Shown piece by piece: positions 34,116-42,824 of a DNA stretch of 64,000 nt. The stretch spans positions 96,428-160,427 of the forward strand of contig CAKTVG010000002.1 of assembly GCA_934622035.1 (NCBI GenBank). Direction: 5' to 3'. The notes under the pieces are model-generated. The model had not been told where the DNA came from and did not search any database. It worked only from the letters and a program-made list of their open reading frames with translations. Source of the DNA: an uncultured Oscillospiraceae bacterium. GTDB lineage: Bacteria > Bacillota > Clostridia > Oscillospirales > Oscillospiraceae. The translations under genes and the position numbers were made by a program. Positions within the stretch are counted from its first letter, which is position 1; each line of letters starts with the position of its first letter.

Positions 34116-35917
34116 GGCGCGTAGCGCTTGCGGGGAACCCGAATGTGGGGAAAAGCACGGTATTCAATGCGCTGACCGGAAAAAATCAGCACACCGGCAA
34201 CTGGCCGGGCAAGACCGTGGAGCTGGCACAGGGCAGCTGCATTTATAAAGGAGAGGAATACTGCATCACGGACCTGCCGGGAACCTATTCCCTGGCGAGC
34301 AGCTCGCAGGAGGAGGTCGTTGCCGAGCGCTTTCTGCGCGGGGAGCAGACGGACTGCACGGTCGTCGTCTGCGACGCGACCTGTCTGGAGCGGACGCTGG
34401 TGCTCGCGCTTCAGGTGCTGCGGCTCACGCCGCGCGTGGTGGTGTGCGTCAATCTGATGGATGAAGCGGAGCGCGGCGGGCTGCGCGTCGATGCCGGAGC
34501 GCTTGCGCGGGAGCTGGGCGTGCCGGTTGTTCCGGCGGCGGCAGGCGCCGGGGTGGGGATAGACGCGCTGTGCGAGGCGGTGCGGGAGGTCTGCGACGGC
34601 TTTTTCCCGCTGCCGGAGCCGGAGCCTGCGGAACCGGAGGCGCTTGCACGGCAGCTGGTACATCGGGCGGAGCGGCTGTCGGCGGACGCGGTACAAAAAA
34701 CGCAGCCGGAGGGAAAATCGCTGACGCAGCGGCTGGACGCCGTCCTTCTGCACCCGGTCTTCGGCTATTTTGTGCTGCTGGCGCTGCTGCTGGGCGTTTT
34801 CTGGCTGACAATCGAGGGGGCAAATTACCCCTCCGCGGGGCTGCAATGGTGCTTTGACCGGCTGGGGCAGCTGCTGCGGCACGGTGCGGCGGCGATCGGA
34901 CTGCCGGCGCTTCTGCGCGGGGCGCTGCTCGACGGCGTCTATGAGACGACCGCGCGGGTGGTCGCGGTGATGCTGCCGCCGATGGCAATTTTCTTCCCGC
35001 TCTTCACCCTTCTGGAGGATTTCGGCTATCTGCCGCGCGTGGCCTTTTTGATGGATCACGGCTTTTACCGCGCAGGCGCCTGCGGGAAGCAGGCGCTGAC
35101 GATGTGCATGGGCTTTGGCTGCAATGCGGCGGGCGTGGTCGGCTGCCGGATCATCGATTCGCCGCGGGAGCGGCGCATCGCCGTACTGACCAATGCGTTT
35201 GTCCCCTGCAACGGCCGCTTCCCGGCGCTGATTTTTCTGATCGGACTCAGCTTTTCGCGCGGCTCGTCCCTGCTTGCGGCGCTGTGTCTGACCGGCTGCG
35301 TGCTGCTGGCCGTGGGGATGACGCTGGCGGCCTCGGCTCTGCTGCACCGGACGGCGCTGCGCGGCGAAAGCTCCTCCTTTGCGCTGGAGCTGCCACCCTA
35401 TCGAAAGCCGCGCGTGGGGCAGGTGATCGTCCGCTCCCTGCGGGACCGGACGGTATTTGTGCTCGGACGTGCGGCGGCGGTGGCCGCGCCCGCAGGGCTT
35501 TTGATCTGGATTCTGGCCAACGTGACCGTCTCAGGGCAAAGCCTGCTGCAATACGCCGCCGCCTTTCTCGACGGCCCGGCGGGGCTGCTCGGTCTGAGCG
35601 GCGCCGCGTTGCTGGCCTTTTTGCTTGGGACACCGGCCAACGAGCTTGTGCTGCCGGTTCTGATGATGATTCTGACGGCGGGCGGGACCTACGGCGCGGA
35701 ATCCACGGCAGCAATGGAGGGCATCCTGCTGGCCAACGGCTGGGGTTGGCGAAATTCGCTTTGCATGCTCGTGTTTTTCCTCTTCCACTGGCCCTGCGCC
35801 ACGACGCTGATGACGATTAAAAAAGAGACGCAGAGCCTGCGCTGGACAGTGGCCGCCGCGCTGCTGCCGACGGCGTTCGGCTGTCTTTTGTGCATGCTTC
35901 TGCATCTCATATTATAA
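34112..35917 (+). CDS. feoB: Ferrous iron transporter B
   Basis: 601 residues. G domain: G1 GNPNVGKST, the family element TGNWPGKTVE, G3 DLPGTYSL, G4 NLMDEA. Membrane part with two gate repeats including CMGFGCNAAGV and NAFVPCNGRFP, whose Cys residues are typical for FeoB. Shorter than the 770 residues of E. coli but normal for compact Clostridial forms. Start at 34112 is chosen over the open frame back to 33761 because of the ATGA overlap. Imports Fe2+ through the cell membrane. Confidence 0.95.
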   Translation: MRRVALAGNPNVGKSTVFNALTGKNQHTGNWPGKTVELAQGSCIYKGEEYCITDLPGTYSLASSSQEEVVAERFLRGEQTDCTVVVCDATCLERTLVLALQVLRLTPRVVVCVNLMDEAERGGLRVDAGALARELGVPVVPAAAGAGVGIDALCEAVREVCDGFFPLPEPEPAEPEALARQLVHRAERLSADAVQKTQPEGKSLTQRLDAVLLHPVFGYFVLLALLLGVFWLTIEGANYPSAGLQWCFDRLGQLLRHGAAAIGLPALLRGALLDGVYETTARVVAVMLPPMAIFFPLFTLLEDFGYLPRVAFLMDHGFYRAGACGKQALTMCMGFGCNAAGVVGCRIIDSPRERRIAVLTNAFVPCNGRFPALIFLIGLSFSRGSSLLAALCLTGCVLLAVGMTLAASALLHRTALRGESSSFALELPPYRKPRVGQVIVRSLRDRTVFVLGRAAAVAAPAGLLIWILANVTVSGQSLLQYAAAFLDGPAGLLGLSGAALLAFLLGTPANELVLPVLMMILTAGGTYGAESTAAMEGILLANGWGWRNSLCMLVFFLFHWPCATTLMTIKKETQSLRWTVAAALLPTAFGCLLCMLLHLIL

Positions 35918-35920
35918 TAA

Positions 35921-36841
35921 TTATTCTGTTTTTCCGGTGAAGTTGTAAGGTGTAGTTTGATAAACGAAGTAGTTCAGCCAGTTGGAGAACAGCAGGTGCG
36001 CGTGCGCGCGCCAGCGCACCAGAGGCGGCTGCGTGGGGTCGTCCTGCGGGAAGTAATTCTTCGGTACGGCGATGGGCAGTCCCTTGCCAAGATCGCGCAG
36101 ATACTCGCGCTTGAGCGTGTCCGGGTCGTACTCCGGGTGGCCGGTCAGGAAGATCTGGCGGCCGCCCGCAGTGAAGACGGCATAGATTCCCGCCTCCTCG
36201 GAGGAGGCGATAATCTTCAGCTCCTTCACCTGCTCGACATCCTCGCGGCGGATCGTCGTGTGGCGCGAATGCGGCGCGTAGAAGACGTCGTCAAAGCCGC
36301 GCAGCAGGATGGGATTTTTATATTCCACGCGGTGCGGGAAAATGCCGAAGAGCTTTTCCGGCAGGGGATACTTGGCAATGCCGTAGTGGTAATACAGCCC
36401 GGCCTGCGCGCCCCAGCAGATATGCAGCGTGCTGTGGACGTGCGTCTTGCTCCATTCCAGAATCCGGCAAAGCTCCGGCCAGTATTCCACCTCCTCAAAG
36501 GGCAGGTGCTCCACCGGCGCGCCGGTGACGATCATGCCGTCAAAATAGCGGTCGCTGATCTCGTCGAAGGTTTTGTAAAACGCGAAAAGATGCTCCGCCG
36601 AGACGTGCGTGGCGACATGGGAGCGGGTGTGCAGAAATTCGAGATGCACCTGAAGGGGCGTGTTGCCCAGCAGGCGGGAAAACTGCGTCTCCGTTTCGAT
36701 CTTCGTGGGCATCAGGTTGAGAATCAGAATTTCCAGCGGGCGGATGTCCTGCGTGGTCGCGCGGGTTTCCGTCATGACAAAGATGTTCTCGCTTTGCAGG
36801 GTCGCGGTTGCGGGCAGGTCGTTGGGAATGCGGATCGGCAT
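35921..36841 (-). CDS. metA: Homoserine O-acetyltransferase (MetA family)
   Basis: 306 residues, full length. Contains LEILILNLMPTKIETETQ, the catalytic Cys142 in HICWGAQAG, and the later His/Glu of the triad. Residue 111 is Glu (GAPVEHLPF), the residue linked to acetyl-CoA rather than succinyl-CoA use in MetA enzymes, which fits the co-transcribed metY just upstream (10-bp gap). Its stop is only 3 bp from the convergent feoB stop. Confidence 0.93.
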   Translation of the reverse strand: MPIRIPNDLPATATLQSENIFVMTETRATTQDIRPLEILILNLMPTKIETETQFSRLLGNTPLQVHLEFLHTRSHVATHVSAEHLFAFYKTFDEISDRYFDGMIVTGAPVEHLPFEEVEYWPELCRILEWSKTHVHSTLHICWGAQAGLYYHYGIAKYPLPEKLFGIFPHRVEYKNPILLRGFDDVFYAPHSRHTTIRREDVEQVKELKIIASSEEAGIYAVFTAGGRQIFLTGHPEYDPDTLKREYLRDLGKGLPIAVPKNYFPQDDPTQPPLVRWRAHAHLLFSNWLNYFVYQTTPYNFTGKTE

Positions 36842-36851
36842 GGTGCACCTC

Positions 36852-38135
36852 TCAGAGCTGCGCGAGGGCCTGATCGAGGTCTGCGATCAGATCATCCGCG
36901 TTTTCCAGGCCGCAGGACAGACGAACCAGATCCGGCGAGACACCTGCGGCGGCCAGCTCGGCATCGTTCATCTGGCGGTGGGTCGTGCTGGCCGGGTGCA
37001 GGCAGCAGGTGCGGGCATCGGCGACATGCGTTTCGATGGCGGCGAGCTTCAGGTGGCCCATGAAGGCCGCGGCGGCGTCGCGGCCGCCTCTGACGCCGAA
37101 GGACACGACGCCGCAGGAGCCGTGGGGCAGGTACTTTTTCGCGCGTTCATAGTACCGATCACCGGGCAGGCCGCAGTAATTGACCCATGCAATCTGCGGA
37201 TGCGCCTGCAAATGCTCTGCAACCTTCTGCGCCGTGGCGCAGTGCTGACGCACGCGCACGGGCAGGCTTTCCAGCCCGAGGTTCGTCAGGAAGGCGTTCT
37301 GCGGCGACTGCACCGAGCCGAAGTCGCGCATGAGCTGCGCGGTCGCCTTGGTAATGAAGGCGCCGGCAAGGCCGAAGCGCTCGACATAGGTCACGCCGTG
37401 ATAGCTCTCATCCGGCGTGCACAGGCCGGGGAATTTTTCGGGATACCTCGACCAGTCGAATTTGCCGCTGTCGACGATGCAGCCGCCCAGCGCGGCCGCG
37501 TGGCCGTCCATATACTTGGTCGTCGAGTGCGTGACGATGTCCGCGCCCCATTCGAAGGGACGGCAGTTGATCGGCGTGGCGAAGGTGTTGTCCACGATCA
37601 GCGGCACGCCGTGGGCATGCGCGGCGGCGGCAAACTTTTCAATATCCAGCACGGTCAGCGCAGGGTTGGCGATCGTCTCGCCGAAGACGGCCTTCGTGTT
37701 CGGACGGAAGGCGGCGTTCAGCTCCTCAACAGAGCAGTCGGGATCGACGAAGGTGAATTCCACGCCCATGCGCTTCATGGTGACGGCGAAGAGGTTATAG
37801 CTTCCGCCGTAGATGGCCGAGGAGCTGACGACATGGTCGCCGCAGCCGGCGATATTGAACACTGCGTAGAACGTCGCCGCCTGGCCGGAGCCGGTGAGCA
37901 TGGCGGCGGTGCCGCCCTCAAGCGCGGCGATTTTGGCCGCAACATGGTCGCAGGTCGGATTTTGCAGGCGGGAGTAGAAATAGCCGTTGTCCTCCAGGTC
38001 GAACAGGCGGCCCATGGCGTCGGAGGTTTCATAGCGGTAGGTGGTGCTCTGAATGATGGGAATCTGGCGGGGTTCGCCGTTGCCGGGCTGGTAGCCCGCC
38101 TGGATGCACAGGGTTTCCTGCTTCAAGTCCTTCAT
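36852..38135 (-). CDS. metY: O-acetylhomoserine sulfhydrylase (MetY)
   Basis: 427 residues, a Cys/Met metabolism PLP enzyme: YFYSRLQNPTCD, GSGQAATFYAVFNIAG, VDNTFATP, and the PLP lysine in THSTTKYMDGH. It makes homocysteine directly from O-acetylhomoserine and sulfide. The start at 38135 follows AGAGG and lies just downstream of the promoter; the longer open frame is not credible. Operon metY-metA. Confidence 0.95.
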   Translation of the reverse strand: MKDLKQETLCIQAGYQPGNGEPRQIPIIQSTTYRYETSDAMGRLFDLEDNGYFYSRLQNPTCDHVAAKIAALEGGTAAMLTGSGQAATFYAVFNIAGCGDHVVSSSAIYGGSYNLFAVTMKRMGVEFTFVDPDCSVEELNAAFRPNTKAVFGETIANPALTVLDIEKFAAAAHAHGVPLIVDNTFATPINCRPFEWGADIVTHSTTKYMDGHAAALGGCIVDSGKFDWSRYPEKFPGLCTPDESYHGVTYVERFGLAGAFITKATAQLMRDFGSVQSPQNAFLTNLGLESLPVRVRQHCATAQKVAEHLQAHPQIAWVNYCGLPGDRYYERAKKYLPHGSCGVVSFGVRGGRDAAAAFMGHLKLAAIETHVADARTCCLHPASTTHRQMNDAELAAAGVSPDLVRLSCGLENADDLIADLDQALAQL

Positions 38136-38168
38136 GTTGTTACCTCTTTTTGCTGCAAATTTGTGTTT

Positions 38169-38197
38169 ATTATAGCCCTTTGCGTGCAGAATGTCAA
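38169..38197 (-). promoter_or_regulatory. Consensus promoter of metY-metA
   Basis: Minus-strand TTGACA (38197-38192), 17 bp, TATAAT (38174-38169). The transcript leader is only about 30 nt, too short for an S-box or other SAM riboswitch. Confidence 0.85.
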
Positions 38198-38344
38198 CGC
38201 CGCGGCGGTATAGACAGTTGCCGCCGTTTGCCTGAAAAACGGACAGGCACGGCGCTTTGACCGTTGTACCGCGCAGCGCTTTGCGGTAGGATGGAATCAG
38301 AACCGGCGGGAGATAATTATTCTGTACAAAACAGCGAACTGGAG

Positions 38345-38373
38345 TTGCAAAAATTTGCCTTTTGTGGTATGAT
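38345..38373 (+). promoter_or_regulatory. Promoter of the ATP synthase operon
   Basis: TTGCAA (38345-38350), 17 bp, TATGAT (38368-38373), about 45 bp before the first gene. The rest of the 285-bp gap to metY shows no gene. Confidence 0.7.
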
Positions 38374-38420
38374 ATTGCTATAAGGGAAGTGTTTGGATTT
38401 TCTTTCGGAAAGTGAGGCAG

Positions 38421-38693
38421 ATGATGCCGAAAAAGGTATTTCGGATAGCTTACGCGGTAAACTATGTGATACAGGCAGGCTTCTGCTTCGTCTGTCCGGC
38501 GGGACTGTTGCTTCTGCTTGGCTGGCTGATGACGCACCGCTGGGGCGTAGGCCGCTGGGCGATGGTCGCTGCCGTCGTGCTGGGCGTGCTTGCCGGGGTG
38601 TACAGCATGTTCCGTTATATCCTGACGACTTCCCGCTGCTTTGATCCAACTGACCGAAAAGGAGGCCAGCCGCATGACGGAAAAACCGGATAA
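38421..38693 (+). CDS. AtpZ-like small membrane protein of the ATP synthase operon
   Basis: About 90 residues with two membrane helices (VNYVIQAGFCFVCPAGLLLLL, WAMVAAVVLGVLAGVYSMF, each shown in part). Matches the position and topology of AtpZ/AtpQ-type proteins heading ATP synthase operons, thought to aid assembly or carry Mg2+/Ca2+. Possible starts are GTG 38412, ATG 38421 and ATG 38424; GTGAGG before the ATGs favours the latter two. Confidence 0.75.
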   Translation: MMPKKVFRIAYAVNYVIQAGFCFVCPAGLLLLLGWLMTHRWGVGRWAMVAAVVLGVLAGVYSMFRYILTTSRCFDPTDRKGGQPHDGKTG

Positions 38694-39156
38694 TACGCAG
38701 GAAAGCCTGACGGAGGAGCTTTTCCCGGAGGTTTCTCCCAAAACCATCCGGACATTTCGGACGACGATCCGGGAGATGTGGCTCATTTTCCCGGCGGAGC
38801 TGCTGCTCAGTGGCATTATGCTGGGCGTCTATGCTCTCATCGGCTGCTGGAGCCTGAAAATTCTCTACAGCGCGGTGCTCGGCACCGGCCTGGTGCTGCT
38901 GAATTTTGCGGTGATGATTTTCTCCCTCATCCGCGCCGAGCGCTATGATCCCGTGAAGGGACAGCTTGCCGCGCGAGGCAGCCTGGTGCTGCGGATGATT
39001 GTGCTGGTGCTGGTGCTGGTGTTCGCGCTGAAAACCGGAAAATTCGATCCGCTTTCCACGCTCCTGCCGCTGTGCTTCATGCGCATTGCACTGTTCGCCG
39101 GAACGCTTTGCAAAAAGAAAAACAAAAATCAAGAGGTGAAGCAACATGATGGATAA
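38674..39156 (+). CDS. atpI: ATP synthase subunit I-like protein
   Basis: 160 residues with a charged N-terminus and four membrane helices (MWLIFPAELLLSGIMLGVYA, ILYSAVLGTGLVLLNFAVMI, MIVLVLVLVFALKTG, LCFMRIALFAGTL) then a Lys-rich tail. By position and topology this is AtpI, a c-ring assembly factor. Starts after AAAGGAGG, inside the previous gene's end. Confidence 0.8.
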   Translation: MTEKPDNTQESLTEELFPEVSPKTIRTFRTTIREMWLIFPAELLLSGIMLGVYALIGCWSLKILYSAVLGTGLVLLNFAVMIFSLIRAERYDPVKGQLAARGSLVLRMIVLVLVLVFALKTGKFDPLSTLLPLCFMRIALFAGTLCKKKNKNQEVKQHDG

Positions 39157-39913
39157 CGTCGGAAAGGGCGCAAGCACGCTGTTTGAGTTCTCGTTCTTCG
39201 GACTGTTCGACGTGACGATCACGGAAACGACCCTGTCGGCCTTTGTCGTGATGATCCTTCTGATCCTTGCAAGCTGGCTGCTGGGCCGCAACCTGAAAAA
39301 GCGCCCCGGCAGAATGCAGTGCGTGGTGGAAAAGGGCGTTTCCGCACTGTATAATCTCGTCAGCTCGACGATGGGACCGCACAATATCAACTTTGCGCCC
39401 TATATCGGTACGCTGTTTCTCTCCTCGGTCTGCGGCTCGCTGATCGGCATGACCGGCTTCCTGAAAAGCACGACGGCCGACCTCAGCACGACGCTTGTCT
39501 GGGCGCTGGTGACAAGCGTTCTGGTCTGGTACAACACCATCAAGCGCAACGGCTTCTTCGGCTGGCTCAAGGGCTTTACCGAGCCGATCGTCGTCATGAC
39601 CCCGATGAACATCGTCAGCGAGATCGCGCAGCCGATGTCCCTGGCCTTCCGTCACTTCGGCAACGTTGCCGGCGGCGGCGTTCTGACGACGCTGATCTAT
39701 GCCGCGCTGGCGCTGCTCAGCTCGGCGGTGCTGGGCTGGGTGCCGAATGAGATCATTCGCAGCATCCCCATCTTCCAGGTCGGCATTCCCGCCATCCTGT
39801 CCATCTATTTTGACCTGTTCTCCGGCTGCATTCAGGCGCTGGTCTTCTGCATGCTGACGATGGTTTACGTCGGCGCGGCCTGCCCGCCCCCGGAGGAAAA
39901 AGCAAACGCGTAA
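39146..39913 (+). CDS. atpB: ATP synthase F0 subunit a
   Basis: 255 residues, five to six helices. Essential Arg in LAFRHFGNVAGG and the downstream IYFDLFSGCIQALVFCMLTM helix. Forms the ion half-channels against the c-ring. Starts 11 bp inside atpI after GAGGTGA. Confidence 0.95.
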   Translation: MMDNVGKGASTLFEFSFFGLFDVTITETTLSAFVVMILLILASWLLGRNLKKRPGRMQCVVEKGVSALYNLVSSTMGPHNINFAPYIGTLFLSSVCGSLIGMTGFLKSTTADLSTTLVWALVTSVLVWYNTIKRNGFFGWLKGFTEPIVVMTPMNIVSEIAQPMSLAFRHFGNVAGGGVLTTLIYAALALLSSAVLGWVPNEIIRSIPIFQVGIPAILSIYFDLFSGCIQALVFCMLTMVYVGAACPPPEEKANA

Positions 39914-39958
39914 GCAAATTCCATTCATATATAATTTATTTTCAGGAGGATTTTATCT

Positions 39959-40195
39959 ATGGAACTGGCAAAAGGTTTGATCGCAATTGGTGCCGGCCTT
40001 TGTATGGGCATCGGCGCAATCGGTCCGGCTATCGGTGAAGGCCACGCGGTTGGCTGCGCGCTTGAGGGCATGGCCCGTCAGCCTGAGGTTGCCGATACGC
40101 TGCGTACCAACATGATCCTTGGCTGCGCCATCACGGAAACCACCGGCATTTACTCCCTGGTCGTCGCTCTGCTCATGATCTTTGCTTTCAAATAA
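39959..40195 (+). CDS. atpE: ATP synthase F0 subunit c, Na+-type with two carboxylates
   Basis: 78 residues forming one helical hairpin with the ARQPE loop. The outer helix has E60-T61-T62 and Y65 (ITETTGIYS), the Na+ signature of Ilyobacter-type rings. The inner helix has Glu27 (GEGH) where Ilyobacter has Gln32. Two carboxylates per hairpin match the motif described for the Fusobacterium nucleatum Na+ ring. So the synthase probably couples to Na+ (inference from motif). Confidence 0.95.
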   Translation: MELAKGLIAIGAGLCMGIGAIGPAIGEGHAVGCALEGMARQPEVADTLRTNMILGCAITETTGIYSLVVALLMIFAFK

Positions 40196-40231
40196 GATCT
40201 GAGTACCCAGCCGAATAAGGGGGGAAACCAT

Positions 40232-40759
40232 TTGTATTTATTGTATTTGTTTGGCGAATCGGGTGATTTTATCTCGCTGGAGCTTTGGACAAGCATTTTC
40301 ACGCTGTGCAACCTTGTGATTCTCTTCTTTGTGATGAAGAAGCTGCTGTTCAAGCCCGTGAAGAAAATGATCGATTCCCGCCAGCAGGAAGTTGACAACA
40401 TGTACGCCAACGCAAACGAGGACAAGCAGGCCGCCGCGCAGATGAAGGCGGAATACGAGCAGAAGCTGGCCAATGCCTCCGAGCAGAGCGCCGCCATGCT
40501 CAAGGATGCCACCCGCCGCGCCCAGCTGCGTGAGGAGGAGATCCTCCGCGAAGCGCAGGACAAGGCCGCGCAGACCATCCGCCGCGCCGACGAGCAGATC
40601 GAGCTGGAAAAGAAGCGCGCGATGAACGAGATCAAGGACGAGGTTTCCGGCATGGCCGTGGATATCGCCTCCGCGATCCTGACGCGCGACATCAAGCGCG
40701 AGGAGCACGCCGAGCTGATCGATTCCTTCATCGAGAATCTGGGGGACAGCCATGATTGA
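40232..40759 (+). CDS. atpF: ATP synthase F0 subunit b
   Basis: 175 residues: one N-terminal helix (TSIFTLCNLVILFFVMKKLL) and a long charged coiled coil (stator stalk). TTG start at 40232 with an AAGGGGGG ribosome site; no better start exists. Overlaps atpH by 8 bp. Confidence 0.93.
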   Translation: MYLLYLFGESGDFISLELWTSIFTLCNLVILFFVMKKLLFKPVKKMIDSRQQEVDNMYANANEDKQAAAQMKAEYEQKLANASEQSAAMLKDATRRAQLREEEILREAQDKAAQTIRRADEQIELEKKRAMNEIKDEVSGMAVDIASAILTRDIKREEHAELIDSFIENLGDSHD

Positions 40760-41285
40760 CGCCGCCAGCTACGGAAAGGCGCTGTTCCAGCTTGCGCAGG
40801 AATCGCAGGAGGACGTGCGCGTGCTGGACGAGCTTGACGCGGTGCAGCAGCTTCTGCGGGAGAACCCCTCCTACACCATGCTGCTCGACACGCCCGCAGT
40901 GACCAAGGAGGAAAAGCATGCGCTTTTGAAGCAGGCCTTCGGCGGCTTTGATCCCATGCTTCTGAATTTCCTGTGCCTGCTGAGCGACAACCGCGCGTTT
41001 TATCAGCTTCCCGCCTGCCGGACGGCCTACCGCGCCTGCTTCGACGAGGCGCACGACATCGTGCGCGCCGAAGCGATCACGGCGGTCCCCATGCAGGACA
41101 GCCAGCGCGCCGCGCTGCAAAAGAAGCTGGAAGCACTCACCGGCAAGAACATTGTGCTGAAAAACAGCGTGGATCCCGCGCTCATCGGCGGCGTGACCCT
41201 GCGTTACGGCGGCGTCCAGCTCAGTGACAGCATCCAAAGCAGACTCGACCGGCTGCGCAGCAGCCTGGACGAGGCCATAGTATAA
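40752..41285 (+). CDS. atpH: ATP synthase F1 subunit delta
   Basis: 177 residues, normal length: N-terminal helical domain (YGKALFQLAQESQEDVRVLDEL) and C-terminal VDPALIGGVTLRYGGVQLSDSIQSRLDRL (in part), the OSCP signature. Joins stalk b to the alpha3beta3 head. Confidence 0.95.
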   Translation: MIDAASYGKALFQLAQESQEDVRVLDELDAVQQLLRENPSYTMLLDTPAVTKEEKHALLKQAFGGFDPMLLNFLCLLSDNRAFYQLPACRTAYRACFDEAHDIVRAEAITAVPMQDSQRAALQKKLEALTGKNIVLKNSVDPALIGGVTLRYGGVQLSDSIQSRLDRLRSSLDEAIV

Positions 41286-41303
41286 GACAAAGTTGGTGAA
41301 ACT

Positions 41304-42812
41304 GTGAATCTGAAAATCGACGACATCAGCAAGATCATCAAGGATCAAATCAAAAACTATTCCGCCAAGACGGCGCAGGACGAGATCGGCTATGTCATCC
41401 AGGTGGGCGACGGCATTGCCAAGGTCCACGGCCTGGAGAAGTGCAAGGCCAATGAGCTGCTGCTGTTTGAAAACGACTCCTACGGCATGGCGCTGAACCT
41501 CGAAGAGAATTACGTCAGCGTCGTCATGCTCGGCACGGACGTCGGCATCAGCGAGGGCGGTCTTGTCAAGCGCACCGGCAAGGTCGTCTCCGTCCCCGTG
41601 GGCGAAGCGCTGATCGGCCGCGTTGTTGACGCGCTGGGTCAGCCCATCGACGGCAAGGGTCCCATCCACGCCGCAGAGCTGCGCCCCATTGAGCGCAACG
41701 CCCCCGGCATCATCGAGCGTAAGCCCGTTTCCGTGCCGCTTCAGACCGGCATCAAGGCCATCGACTCCATGATCCCCATCGGCCGCGGTCAGCGTGAGCT
41801 GATCATCGGCGACCGTCAGACGGGCAAAACCGTCATCGCGACGGATACCATCATCAATCAAAAAGGCAAGGACGTCGTCTGCATCTACGTCGCCATCGGC
41901 CAGAAGCGCTCGACGGTTGCGCAGCTGGTCGATACCCTGACGAAAAACGGCGCCATGGACTATACCATCGTCGTTTCCGCGACGGCCTCGGAGCTGGCGC
42001 CCCTGCAGTATATCGCGCCGTATTCCGGCTGCGCCATGGGCGAGTATTTCATGGATCAGGGCAAGGACGTTCTGATCGTCTATGACGACCTGTCCAAGCA
42101 CGCTGTGGCTTACCGCGCGCTGTCCCTGCTCATCCGCCGTCCGCCAGGACGTGAGGCCTATCCCGGCGACGTGTTCTACCTGCATTCCCGCCTGCTCGAG
42201 CGTGCGGCGCGTGTTGCGCCGGAGTTCGGCGGCGGCTCCATGACGGCCCTGCCCATCATCGAGACGCAGGCCGGCGACGTCTCGGCCTATATCCCGACGA
42301 ACGTTATTTCCATCACCGACGGACAGATCTATCTGGAATCGGAGCTGTTCCATTCCGGCGTCCGTCCGGCCATCAACCCCGGTATTTCTGTCTCCCGTGT
42401 CGGCGGCAGCGCGCAGATCAAGGCGATGAAGAAGGTTGCCGGCCCGCTGAAGCTGATGTATTCTCAGTACCGCGAGCTGCAATCCTTCGCACAGTTCGGC
42501 TCCGATCTGGACGCGGACACCAAGGCGCGGCTGGCGCAGGGCGCACGCATTGTGGAAATTCTGAAGCAGAACCGCAATACGCCCGTCGACGTGGAGCTGC
42601 AGGTGTGCATCATCTACGCCGTGGTCAACGATCTGCTGGCCGACGTTCCCGTCGAGCGCATCGGCGAGTTCGAGTCTGCACTGTTTGACTATCTGACCGT
42701 GCAGCGCCCGGCCATTCTGGAGAATATCCGCGACACCAAACAGCTGACCAAGGAAAACGAGGCGCTGCTGCGCGAGGCGATTCAGGACTGCAAGGCGCAG
42801 TTCCTCAAGTAA
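41304..42812 (+). CDS. atpA: ATP synthase F1 subunit alpha
   Basis: 502 residues, full length. P-loop GDRQTGKT, and the PGREAYPGDVFYLHSRLLERAA region with the alpha-specific sequence. GTG start with a weak ribosome site (TTGGTGA). Confidence 0.97.
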   Translation: MNLKIDDISKIIKDQIKNYSAKTAQDEIGYVIQVGDGIAKVHGLEKCKANELLLFENDSYGMALNLEENYVSVVMLGTDVGISEGGLVKRTGKVVSVPVGEALIGRVVDALGQPIDGKGPIHAAELRPIERNAPGIIERKPVSVPLQTGIKAIDSMIPIGRGQRELIIGDRQTGKTVIATDTIINQKGKDVVCIYVAIGQKRSTVAQLVDTLTKNGAMDYTIVVSATASELAPLQYIAPYSGCAMGEYFMDQGKDVLIVYDDLSKHAVAYRALSLLIRRPPGREAYPGDVFYLHSRLLERAARVAPEFGGGSMTALPIIETQAGDVSAYIPTNVISITDGQIYLESELFHSGVRPAINPGISVSRVGGSAQIKAMKKVAGPLKLMYSQYRELQSFAQFGSDLDADTKARLAQGARIVEILKQNRNTPVDVELQVCIIYAVVNDLLADVPVERIGEFESALFDYLTVQRPAILENIRDTKQLTKENEALLREAIQDCKAQFLK

Positions 42813-42824
42813 GGGAGCGGGCGT

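Noticed and set aside
36842..38135. SAM riboswitch for metY-metA
   Set aside because: A consensus promoter lies only about 30 nt before the start; no S-box, SAM-II or SAM-III elements fit.
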